Shown: positions 1 through 7,679 of the stretch, in pieces | How positions within the stretch are numbered: position 1 is the first letter of the stretch | Layout of the letters: each line of letters starts with the position of its first letter | Source of the DNA: Armatimonadota bacterium | Lineage (GTDB): Bacteria > Sysuimicrobiota > Sysuimicrobiia > Sysuimicrobiales > Kaftiobacteriaceae | Direction of reading: 5' to 3' | NCBI GenBank assembly: GCA_031081675.1 | Contig: JAVHLZ010000008.1 | Coordinates: 5,001-47,006 of the forward strand | DNA length: 42,006 nt | Notes under the pieces: generated by a model | What the model was told of the DNA's origin: nothing | What the model saw: only the letters and a program-made list of their open reading frames with translations | Databases searched by the model: none | Translations under genes and position numbers: made by a program

Positions 1-16
1 CAGGCACGAGGGGGCA

Positions 17-48
17 GTGCAGGCTCTAGACAGCTACTCCTAAAGCGG
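17..48 (+). other. 5' arm of pre-23S processing stem
   Basis: Positions 17-48 are complementary to 3803-3834 over 32 bases, with one G-G mismatch (base 29) and one U-G wobble (base 27). The inner 18 bp (31-48 with 3803-3820) are perfect. Such a helix brackets the mature 23S rRNA and is the usual substrate for RNase III-type processing. It also shows that the window opens inside the 16S-23S spacer, whose earlier part is not included. Confidence 0.85.
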
Positions 49-592
49 GTTCCAAGCTAGTACGGGCGCACGGTGGATGCCTTGGCGCCAAGGGCCGATG
101 AAGGACGCTGTCGGCGGCGAAAGGGCCGGGGAGGTGCCGAGCAACCGTCGATCCGGCCGTCTCCGAATGGGGAAACCCCCCGCGGGTCATACCGCGGGAC
201 CCACCGCTGAATCCATAGGCGGTGTGGAGGGCACCCCGGGAACTGAAACATCTTAGTACCGGGAGGAAGAGAAATCAACCGAGATTCCCCTAGTAGTGGC
301 GAGCGAACGGGGAACAGCCCAAACCGCGCGGGCGCGGAAGCCCGCAGGCGTTGTCCGCGCGGGGTTGCAGGGCGCCATCGGGCCGGGCTGCGGACCGGCC
401 GGGAAGTGAGCAATCCTCGCCGTAGCCGAACTGTCCTGGAACGGCAGGCGATACAGGGTGACAGCCCCGTAGGCGACACGGCGAGGACTTCCTGGGTGGC
501 GTTCCTGAGTACCACGGGACACGAGGAATCCCGTGGGAAGCCGGGAGGACCACCTTCCAAGGCTAAACACCCTTGGCGACCGATAGTGCACG

Positions 593-623
<31 letters not shown>

Positions 624-1243
624 GGGAGGGGAGTGAAATAGAACCTGAAACCGTGTGCCCACAATCAGTCGGAGGGCTATGCCGATCCTTCGGGATCGGA
701 ATGCCTGACGGCGTGCCTATTGAAGAATGAGCCGGTGAGTTGTCGCGTGTGGCGAGCCTAAGGCCGGCGACGGCCGGAGGCGGAGGGAAACCGAGTCTGA
801 ACAGGGCGCACCCCTGTTGGGGCCCCCGGTCCGCCGCGAGGCGGGCCGGGGTGGAGTCGCACGCGGCAGACCCGAAACCGGGTGAGCTACCCCTGGCCAG
901 GGTGAAGCGGAGTTAACCCTCCGCGGAGGCCCGCACCCGTTGGTGTTGAAAAACCATGGGATGAGCTGGGGGTAGGGGTGATATGCCAACCGAACCCGGA
1001 GATAGCTGGTTCTCCCCGAAAGGCATTGAGGTGCCGCCTCGGCGCCGAGCCGCGCGGTGGTAGAGCTCTGGATGGGCTAGGGCGGGAGGACCCGTACCGA
1101 ACCCAACCAAACTTCGAATGCCGCGCGGTGCTCGCCGGGAGTGAGTCCGTGAGGGATAAGCTTCATGGACGAGAGGGGAACAACCCAGACCGCCAGCTAA
1201 GGTCCCCAAATGGTGGCTAAGTGGGAAAGGAAGTGGCACCGCC

Positions 1244-1281
<38 letters not shown>

Positions 1282-2047
1282 TAAAGAGTGCGTAACAGCT
1301 CACTGGTCGAGTGGTGCTGCGCCGAAAATTCAACGGGGCTCAAGCCGCCTACCGAAGCTGCGGATCCGGTGCGGGTGTCGTCCCGCGCCGGGTGGTAGGG
1401 GAGCGTTCCGCGCCAGGGTGAAGGCAGACCGGAAGGACTGCTGGACGAGGCGGAAGTGCGACTGCCGGCATGAGTAGCGAAAAGACAGGTGAGAATCCTG
1501 TCCGCCGTAAGGCCAAGGATTCTTACGGAAGGTTCGTCCGCGTAAGGTTAGGCGGGACCTAAGGCGAGGCCGACAGGCGTAGCCGATGGACAGCCGGTCG
1601 ACATTCCGGCCCCGCTCCGTACCCGTTATCGAGCCACGGGGGGACGCAGGAGGGTAGGCCTACCGGGTGCTGGTCGTCCCGGGTTAAGCGGGTAGGCGGG
1701 GGATCTAGGCAAATCCGGATCCCCGTTAACGCCGAGACGCGAACACGAGCCCGAGCGCATGCGAGGGCGAAGTGGCTGAGCCCACACTGACGAGAAAAGC
1801 CTCGTGGTGAGGGTGCGGGGCGCCCGTACCGGAAACCGACACAGGTGGCCAGGCACGCAACGTGCCAAGGCGCGCGAGAGAACTCTCGTCAAGGAACTCG
1901 GCAAAATGACCCCGTAACCTCGGGAGAAGGGGTGCCCTGGTAGGGTGACCGCGCGCAGCGGGAGCCCGAAGGGGTCGCAGAGAATAGGCTCAGCCGACTG
2001 TTTAACAAAAACACAGGTCTCTGCTAAGCCGCAAGGCGACGTATAGG

Positions 2048-2078
<31 letters not shown>

Positions 2079-2122
2079 AGGGAGGGGTTAGTCCGGGGGC
2101 GACCCCGGGCGACGCCCCAAAC

Positions 2123-2159
<37 letters not shown>

Positions 2160-2826
2160 AATCCCACGCTACCGGGATGGCCGTTGGAAAATCCGGCTAT
2201 ATGCTGGGACGGCTGTGGATGTCATGGTACCGAGGAGGTGACAACCCATGACTGCAGCCTATCAGCAGGAAAGGCTGTCTGCTACCGAAGCGCAGCGATG
2301 GTTCCTCGCCGGTTTCATCGAAGGCGAGGGCTCCGTCACGGTGTCCATCAAGGAGGATCCGACGGCGCAGTTCGGGTATTACGTGGATCCCGAGTTCCTT
2401 CTCTACCAGCATCGGGAGTACCCGCAGATGCTCGAGCTGGCGCGGCGGATCTTCGGCACGGGTCGCATCCGTCCCAAGCCCGGCAACGAGCGGGTATGGG
2501 AGTTTGCGATCACGAGCCGGCGGAGCCTGGCGGAAAAGGTGGTGCCCTTCCTGCGCAAGTACATGGTGTACTCTCCCCGGCGCGAGATCTACGAGCGATT
2601 CTGCGCTATCGTGGAGGCCATGGAACGCAAGGAGCACCGCACGCCGGACGGGTTGGCGCGTATCGTCGAGCAGGCGTACGCGTTGAACCCCGCTGCCAAG
2701 GGCACGGCCCGGAAGCGGGCCGTGTCGGCGGTAGTAGGCAGAATCCTCAGAGACTATACGCCGGACCCGCGATCAGGCGGGAAGAGATAGTCCGTCCTGC
2801 ATGGCGACATGCAGATTAACACCGAG
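2160..2826 (+). mobile_element. Group I intron in 23S rRNA at the U1923 site (L1923)
   Basis: The conserved helix 69 sequence TAACTATAACGGTCCTAAGG is split after TAACGGT (exon ends at 2159) and resumes as CCTAAGG at 2827. Counting along helix 69, the last 5'-exon base equals E. coli U1923, the site also used by the Chlamydomonas I-CeuI intron. Group I hallmarks are visible. P1 pairs exon AACGGU (2154-2159) with guide GCCGUU (2180-2185), placing the U-G wobble at the 5' splice site. P7 pairs GACUAU (2752-2757) with AUAGUC (2787-2792). P8 pairs 2766-2770 with 2777-2781. A P9 hairpin at 2797-2814 has a GCGA loop. The last intron base is G (2826). A short P2-like hairpin lies at 2192-2208. P3, P4 and P6 were not resolved by eye. 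The intron carries a homing endonuclease gene. Confidence 0.93.
2248..2790 (+). CDS. LAGLIDADG homing endonuclease encoded in the 23S intron
   Basis: This 180-residue protein has a single LAGLIDADG motif, LAGFIEGEG at residues 20-28, in which the acidic residues near its end (E25/E27) would bind the catalytic metal. One motif implies a homodimer, as in I-CreI and I-CeuI. It is predicted to cut intronless 23S genes at the TAACGGT/CCTAAGG region and so drive homing of the intron. The ATG at 2248 has a strong ribosome-binding site, GAGGAGGTG at 2232-2240, which would allow translation from the precursor or excised intron. That site lies in the loop of a short UGUCA/UGACA hairpin (2220-2243). The last 13 codons overlap the P7 and P8 strands of the ribozyme core, which constrains the C-terminus (residues about 168-180). 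The frame is intact, which suggests a recent or active element. The cut site itself is inferred from position, not shown. Confidence 0.9.
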   Translation: MTAAYQQERLSATEAQRWFLAGFIEGEGSVTVSIKEDPTAQFGYYVDPEFLLYQHREYPQMLELARRIFGTGRIRPKPGNERVWEFAITSRRSLAEKVVPFLRKYMVYSPRREIYERFCAIVEAMERKEHRTPDGLARIVEQAYALNPAAKGTARKRAVSAVVGRILRDYTPDPRSGGKR

Positions 2827-2881
<55 letters not shown>

Positions 2882-3133
2882 CGAGCTGAGCGCTGTCTCG
2901 ACGAGAGACTCGGCGAAGTTGTGCGGCCTGTGAAGACACAGGCTACCCGCAGCTGGACGGAAAGACCCCGTGAAGCTTTACTGCAGCTTGTCATTGGATT
3001 TGGTCTTACCATGCAGAGGATAGGTGGGAGGCTGAGAAGCCGGGGCTCCGGCCTCGGTGGAGCCGCCCTTGGAATACCACCCTTGGCAAGGCTAAGTCCT
3101 AACCGGGGACCTCACCGGTTTCCGGGACAGTGG

Positions 3134-3170
<37 letters not shown>

Positions 3171-3382
3171 CGGTAACGGAGGCGCCCAAAGGTCCCCTCA
3201 GCACGGTTGGAAACCGTGCGGCGAGTGTAAGGGCATAAGGGGGCTTGACTGTGAGGCCGACAAGCCGAGCAGGGACGAAAGTCGGGCCTAGTGATCCTAC
3301 GGCGGCAAGTGGAAGCGCCGTGGCTTAACGGATAAAAGCTACTCCGGGGATAACAGGCTGATCTCCCCCAATAGTCCACATA

Positions 3383-3431
<49 letters not shown>

Positions 3432-3435
3432 CAGT

Positions 3436-3472
<37 letters not shown>

Positions 3473-3477
3473 TACGT

Positions 3478-3520
<43 letters not shown>

Positions 3521-3638
3521 CTGCGGGCGCAGGTGGCTTGAGGGGAGCTGCTCCTAGTACGAGAGGACCGGAGTGGACGGACCTCTGGCGTACCGGTTGT
3601 CCTGCCAAGGGCACGCGCCGGGTACCTATGTCCGGACG

Positions 3639-3671
<33 letters not shown>

Positions 3672-3802
3672 CACCCCAAGATGAGGCCACCCACCGGGTC
3701 AACCGGGTAAGCCCCCAGGAAGACGACCTGGTTGATAGGCCGGAGGTGTAAGCGCCGCAAGGCGTTGAGCTGACCGGTACTAATCGGGCGAGGGCTTGAT
3801 CA

Positions 3803-3834
3803 CCGCTTTAGGAGTAGCTGTGTGGAGCCTGCAC
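3803..3834 (+). other. 3' arm of pre-23S processing stem
   Basis: This arm pairs with 17-48 as described for the 5' arm. The mature 23S 3' end falls immediately before it. Confidence 0.85.
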
Positions 3835-3929
3835 GAGGCGATGTCGAAGGACCACGGTCACGGTCGATGGCCCAGACCCCGGTCGGGGTCGTGCCGGAGC
3901 CGTCCCTGACCTTCGACACCGAGACGTCT
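3835..3929 (+). other. 23S-5S spacer with a hairpin, no tRNA
   Basis: TGTCGAAGG at 3842-3850 pairs with CCTTCGACA at 3910-3918 to form an outer stem. A smaller hairpin, GACCCC/GGGGTC, sits inside near 3875-3890. No tRNA-like cloverleaf or T-arm sequence was seen. The stem probably helps separate the 23S and 5S precursors. Confidence 0.6.
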
Positions 3930-4047
3930 TCCCGGTGGCCATGCCGGAGGGGCCACACCCGTTCCCATTCCGAACACGGTCGTTAAGCCCTCCAGGGCCG
4001 ATGGTACTGCACTGGCAACGGTGTGGGAGAGTAGGTCGCTGCCGGGA
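3930..4047 (+). rRNA. rrf: 5S ribosomal RNA
   Basis: The sequence contains the conserved CACACCCGTTCCCATTCCGA (3954-3973) and ends with GGGAGAGTAGGTCGCTGCC. The terminal helix pairs UCCCGGU at 3930-3936 with GCCGGGA at 4041-4047, giving a 118-nt RNA of normal 5S length. It is the last gene of this rRNA operon and is followed eight bases later by an intrinsic terminator. Confidence 0.95.
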
Positions 4048-4054
4048 GTCATCG

Positions 4055-4094
4055 CGCGGGGACGCGGCGTCATGCCGCGTCCCCGCGTGTTTTT
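4055..4094 (+). terminator. Intrinsic terminator of the rRNA operon
   Basis: A perfect 14-bp GC-rich stem (4055-4068 with 4074-4087) and a 5-nt loop GTCAT are followed by GTGTTTTT. This is a strong Rho-independent terminator closing the rRNA operon. It lies just beyond the 3' end of the convergent methyltransferase gene and may also end that transcript. Confidence 0.93.
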
Positions 4095-4108
4095 ATGCGC
4101 GCGGGAGA

Positions 4109-4951
4109 TCAGGGCCGCGGCGCGATCACCTGCAGCCAGTTGCGGGGGACCGCCGACAGGCCCAGCTCGTCAAACGCCTCGTCCACCCCCCGGCGCAGCG
4201 CTTCGGCGCCCGCTTCCAGGGGGACGCCCGGGAGGGCGCCCTGGATGAACAGGGAAAACGATCCGATGTCCTTCAGGCTCTGGCGGCTGAGGGGCTGCTG
4301 GTGGAGGGTGACCACCGGGTCGCCGAACCCCACGGCCCGCAGCAGGTCCCGGTACTGATCCACGGTAAGCCACTGCATGGCGGTGGCCTTGACGCCGCGG
4401 GTGACGGAATACCCCTGCTCGGCCAGCCAGCGCATCGCCCGCAGCACCCACAGGCGGTAAAAGCGCTGGGTGCCGTCGGGATAGGCGCCGTGGAAGAAGG
4501 TCGTGTTGAAGCTGAGCAGACCCCCCGATCGCAGGCAGCGGAAGATCTGGTCGAGCACCGCCGCCTTGTCGCCGATCAGGTGGATGGCGTTGGCGAACAC
4601 CACCCGGTCCACCGGGGGCACCAGGGCCGCCAGGCGCTCCGCGGTGCCCTGGATGAAGCGGACGATCCGGGAGCGAATGCGCTCACGGGCCCGGGCCAGG
4701 GCAGACGGTGACGGGTCCACGGCGTAGACGCAGGCGCCGGGCGCGGACTCGTCCATCTCGCGCAGGATCAGTTCGGTGACCGCCCCCGGCCCGCAGGCCA
4801 GGTCCACCACCGCGCCGTCCCGGGGGATGCGGCTGTGGGCGACCAGCCAGGCGTTGACCTGTCGGAAAAAGGGGTGCCGGGCGAATCGCTCAAACGAAAA
4901 ACGCTCGTCGTCCACCGCCGCCGGCCCGGCGGCCGACACGGGTTCCTCCAC
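4109..4951 (-). CDS. Class I SAM-dependent methyltransferase
   Basis: A Rossmann-type methyltransferase domain is visible. Motif I, VVDLACGPGAVTE, lies near residues 48-60. A following YAVDPS strand would bind the adenosyl ribose, and a VVFANAIHL motif follows. The C-terminal third is a helical segment with no motif I can assign. The substrate is unknown; small molecules, including polyketide-like or quinone-type substrates, are typical of this broad family. The GTG at 4951 is chosen because a purine-rich site (reverse complement of 4952-4965, reading GGGAGGGGGGACC) precedes it. An in-frame ATG at 4984 would add 11 residues but has no evident ribosome-binding site. The gene converges on the rRNA operon, and ssb lies upstream on the same strand, about 80 bp from the start. 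No clear operon partner is present. Confidence 0.8.
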   Translation of the reverse strand: MEEPVSAAGPAAVDDERFSFERFARHPFFRQVNAWLVAHSRIPRDGAVVDLACGPGAVTELILREMDESAPGACVYAVDPSPSALARARERIRSRIVRFIQGTAERLAALVPPVDRVVFANAIHLIGDKAAVLDQIFRCLRSGGLLSFNTTFFHGAYPDGTQRFYRLWVLRAMRWLAEQGYSVTRGVKATAMQWLTVDQYRDLLRAVGFGDPVVTLHQQPLSRQSLKDIGSFSLFIQGALPGVPLEAGAEALRRGVDEAFDELGLSAVPRNWLQVIAPRP

Positions 4952-5032
4952 AGGTCCCCCCTCCCGGGCGCTGCTGCCCCCCATCGCGTGTAGCAGAGGC
5001 TTCGGCCGGCGCCGCCGGATTCCTGCCGGGCC

Positions 5033-5437
5033 TCACTCCTCCGCCGGAGAGGGCCGCGGCGGGGCGTCCAGGAACACCACCTGTTCGGCCACCACCTCCA
5101 CGGCGGTGCGCCGGCCGCCCTCGGCGTCCATCTGCTCGACCCGCAGGTGTCCGGCGACCCCCACCAGGCGCCCCGCCCGCAGGTGGTCGGCCACCACCGA
5201 GGCCAGCCGCCGCCAGGCGATCACCGGGATGAAGTCGGCATCGCGGCGCCCGTCGCGCCCCACGGCCGTCCGGGGAACCGCCAGCACGAACCACGCCCGC
5301 TGGACCCCGGTCTCCGTCGTCCGGACATCGGGATCGCGGGCGAGCCGGCCCACCAGAGAGACCACGTTCAGTCCCCGCCCGCCCGCTCTCCGGGCCGGGC
5401 CGGAGGGGCTGCCTTCGCGCGCGCCGCCGTCTGCCAT
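5033..5437 (-). CDS. ssb: Single-stranded DNA-binding protein (short form)
   Basis: This 134-residue OB-fold protein has the family's first strand, NVVSLVGRLARDPDVR, near residues 24-39. It continues with an FVLAVPR segment and FIPVIAWRRLA, which matches the usual F-x-P-V-x-x-W/F-x-x-L core. It coats single-stranded DNA during replication, repair or recombination. A good ribosome-binding site (AAAGGAG in the reverse strand) precedes the ATG at 5437. The tail is short and ends in PRPSPAEE; the acidic DDDIPF-type tip that recruits partner proteins in most bacterial SSBs is missing. It is not near rpsF or rpsR as main ssb genes usually are, so this may be a second, accessory SSB. Family assignment is firm; the paralogue role is inferred. 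Confidence 0.88.
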   Translation of the reverse strand: MADGGAREGSPSGPARRAGGRGLNVVSLVGRLARDPDVRTTETGVQRAWFVLAVPRTAVGRDGRRDADFIPVIAWRRLASVVADHLRAGRLVGVAGHLRVEQMDAEGGRRTAVEVVAEQVVFLDAPPRPSPAEE

Positions 5438-5589
5438 CGCTACGCTCCTTTCTGTCCCTCGGCTCCACCCTACCGGGTGGCGGCGCGGGGGGCCATGCCC
5501 CGGGCGGGCCATCCACCCCCGGCCCGGGCCGGCCGCCAGGGATGAGGGCGCGCGCGGCGAACACACCGGGGCGTCGGGGAGGCGCACGG

Positions 5590-5820
5590 GTGGGCGATCC
5601 GGCGGGCGGGTGTCTGCTCCTGCACGGGTTTTCGGGGTCTCCCCTGGAGATGACCCCGCTGGCCGAGGCGCTGGCCGGCGCCGGATGGGAGGTGTCGGTC
5701 GTCCGGCTGGCCGGCCATGGGACCTCGCCCGACGACCTGGCGCGGGTGAGCTGGGAGGACTGGGTCGCATCCGCCCGGCACGGCTACCGCCTCCTGCGGG
5801 CCTGCTGTCCCCGGGTGGGG
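5590..5820 (+). pseudogene. Alpha/beta hydrolase, 5' fragment (truncated)
   Basis: From GTG 5590, preceded by GGGGAGG at 5577-5583, the frame encodes the N-terminal strand of a carboxylesterase or monoacylglycerol-lipase-like hydrolase. Visible motifs are CLLLHGFSGSP (oxyanion-hole HGF), a PLAEALAGAGW segment, and RLAGHGTSPDDL, followed by WEDWVASARHGYRLLRA. Similarity stops near 5815-5822, just before the GxSxG nucleophile elbow should appear, and the DNA then becomes the antisense of a histidine kinase gene. Without the serine nucleophile or the rest of the triad the product cannot be an active hydrolase. An in-frame ATG at 5542 is also possible. The open frame continues to 5904 but as antisense sequence. 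Confidence 0.75.
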
Positions 5821-5821
5821 C

Positions 5822-6500
5822 TGCCCGCAGGCGCTCCCGCAGGCCGGCCAGCCCCTCGGCACCCTCGGTGGCCACCTCGAATCCCACGCCGTCGTCTTCC
5901 ATGATGCAGCGGAGACGGCCGTCCGCCGGCTCGACGGTGACCTGCACGTGCCGGACCCGGGCGTGGCGCGCGGCGGTGGTCAGACCCTCCTGGATCATCC
6001 GCAGCAGCGCGTGATCGGCAGCCGGCGAGATGCGGGGCAGCGACGGAGGGGGCGGACCACCAGCTCGAGCGGCCACCGGTCGGCGGTGCCGGCCACCAGG
6101 GTGCGCAGGGCGGCGGCCAGATCCACCGGCGCCGCCCGCAGCCGGCGGACCAGGTAGCGCATCTCGTCGGCCGCCCGGCGGGCGGTGTCGGTTTCGGCGG
6201 CGGCGATGCGCCCCGCCCGCTCGGGCGCCTCCCGGATCAGGCGGGACGCCGGGTCCAGGCGCTGGGCCAGGGTGACCAGCAGGTGCTGGACCTCGTCGTG
6301 GATCTCCCGCGCCAGCTCCCTCTGGAAACGGTCCCTCTCCGCGGCCCGTTCAGCGGCGACCACCGTCCGGACGGTCGACGCGACCAGAGGACGGTGCGGA
6401 CCAGGAGGTCGGCCGTGGCGGGCACGGCGAACCAGGCCACCGCCAAGGGAGCCAGCGCCCACATGTGGGCCAGGATGACCAGGTTCAGCCGGCGCCGCAT
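5822..6500 (-). pseudogene. NarL-family sensor histidine kinase remnant with frameshifts and a lost 3' end
   Basis: Read on the minus strand, three frames together give one kinase. An N-terminal membrane segment (NLVILAHMWALAPLAVAWF, starting at ATG 6500) comes first. A HisKA_3 helix containing the phospho-acceptor in ELAREIHDEVQHLLV (near 6290-6330) follows. Then comes a HATPase domain with MIQEGLTTAARHA, an EDDGVGFE ATP-binding box and GLAGLRERLRA. Frame changes fall near 6385-6395 and near 6045-6055. The second is at a run of five C on the coding strand, where one extra C would restore the frame. The protein ends at the junction with the hydrolase remnant (about 5822), short of the usual C-terminus. 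The frameshifts could be real decay or sequence error; the missing 3' end could not be a single-base error. Confidence 0.8.
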
Positions 6501-6590
6501 CGTCCGGAGAATCCCCCGGCGGCGGGGCGGTCTCCTGCCGGACGGTGACGGAGGCTCCCGCGCGCGGATGGCGAACACACCTTCCCGGGG

Positions 6591-7580
6591 ATGGCGGCGA
6601 TGCTATTGCTGCGGGAAAGCGACGTGCGCGCCCTGCTGCCCATGGCGGACGCCATCGACCTGATGGACCGGGCCCTGCGGGCGTTCTCCACCGGGCAGGT
6701 GGTGCAGCCGGTGCGTCTGGCGATGCTGATCGGACCCCACGGGGGCTACCTGGGGCTGATGCCGGCGCACCTGCGCGCGCCCGAGGAGGCCCTGGGCGCC
6801 AAGGCGGTCACCTTCTATCCGGGCAACGCGGCCCGGGGGCTGCCCACCCACCTGGCGGTGATTCTGCTGTGGGAGGGCGCCACCGGCCAGCCGCTGGCCC
6901 TCCTGGACGGCCGGCTGATCACGGAGGTGCGGACGGCCGCCACCTCCGCCGCGGCGGCCCGGGTTCTGGCGCGGCCGCAGGCCGCGGTCCTGGCGATCCT
7001 GGGGGCCGGGGTGCAGGCCCGCAGCCATCTGGAGGCGCTGCGCCTGGTCCGTCCCATCCGGGAGGTGCGGGTGTGGTCGCGCACCTCCGCGCGGGCGGCG
7101 GCCCTGGCGGAGGAGGCCCGGGAGAAGCTGGGCGTGGCCGCGCGGGCCTGCGCCACGGCCGAAGAGGCCGTGCGCGGGGCCGATCTGATCGTCACCGCCA
7201 CCTCCTCGCCCACGCCCGTCCTGGCCGGCGCGTGGGTGGCTCCCGGGGCCCACATCACGTCCGTGGGCGCGGCGCGTCCCGACTGGCGGGAACTGGACAC
7301 CGAGGCCGTCCGGCGGGCCCGGGTGTTCGTGGACTCGCGCGCAGGAGCCCTGGCGGAGTCGGGGGACCTGCTGATCCCGATGCGCGAAGGCGCGCTGTCG
7401 GCCGACCACATCGCGGGCGAGGTCGGGGAGGTCCTGGCGGGCCGCGTGCCCGGGCGGACCGCCGATGAGGAGATCACGCTGTTCAAGTCGCTGGGCATGG
7501 CGGTGGAGGATGTGGCCGCCGCGCACCTGGTGTACACCCGCGCCCGCCAGCGGGGCGTGGGAGAGGAGATCTCGCTGTAG
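6591..7580 (+). CDS. Ornithine cyclodeaminase / mu-crystallin family protein
   Basis: This 329-residue protein covers the full family length. The candidate catalytic lysine is K71 in GAKAVTFYPGN, and R114 lies in TEVRTAATSA. The NAD(H)-binding motif is ILGAGVQARSH (137-147). A late ARPDWRELD segment contributes the acidic residue, and AGEVGEVLAGRVPGR follows. Family members include ornithine cyclodeaminase, alanine dehydrogenase of the archaeal type, ketimine reductase and enzymes of siderophore-precursor synthesis. The exact substrate cannot be read from the sequence, and no arginine or proline pathway gene is adjacent. The start at ATG 6591 has only a weak CCGGGG element; ATG 6600 is an alternative. 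The gene is divergent from the kinase remnant and about 100 bp upstream of the flavoprotein gene, separated by repeats. Confidence 0.9.
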   Translation: MAAMLLLRESDVRALLPMADAIDLMDRALRAFSTGQVVQPVRLAMLIGPHGGYLGLMPAHLRAPEEALGAKAVTFYPGNAARGLPTHLAVILLWEGATGQPLALLDGRLITEVRTAATSAAAARVLARPQAAVLAILGAGVQARSHLEALRLVRPIREVRVWSRTSARAAALAEEAREKLGVAARACATAEEAVRGADLIVTATSSPTPVLAGAWVAPGAHITSVGAARPDWRELDTEAVRRARVFVDSRAGALAESGDLLIPMREGALSADHIAGEVGEVLAGRVPGRTADEEITLFKSLGMAVEDVAAAHLVYTRARQRGVGEEISL

Positions 7581-7598
7581 GCGCCGCGAGCGGGCAAC

Positions 7599-7628
7599 GT
7601 TGAAGGTTGAAGGTGACAGGTTGAAGGT
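7599..7628 (+). repeat. Short tandem repeats with unit GTTGAAGGT
   Basis: GTTGAAGGTTGAAGGT occupies 7599-7614 and GTTGAAGGT recurs at 7620-7628. The core TGAAGGTTGAAGG is found again at 10630-10642 inside a large hairpin in the dcw cluster. This suggests a dispersed intergenic repeat family in this genome. Confidence 0.7.
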
Positions 7629-7679
7629 CAAAAGGTGGGAGGCTGGCGAGGACCGCCAGAAGGCGAGGGGAGGGCGACG

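Noticed and set aside
3835-3929. A tRNA between 23S and 5S
   Set aside because: The spacer folds as a simple nested hairpin; no anticodon arm or GTTCGA-type T-loop was found.
6565-6580. GGCGAACACACC shared with about 5557-5568 as a promoter element
   Set aside because: A single 12-base match at two places with different spacing to the genes is not enough to call a site.
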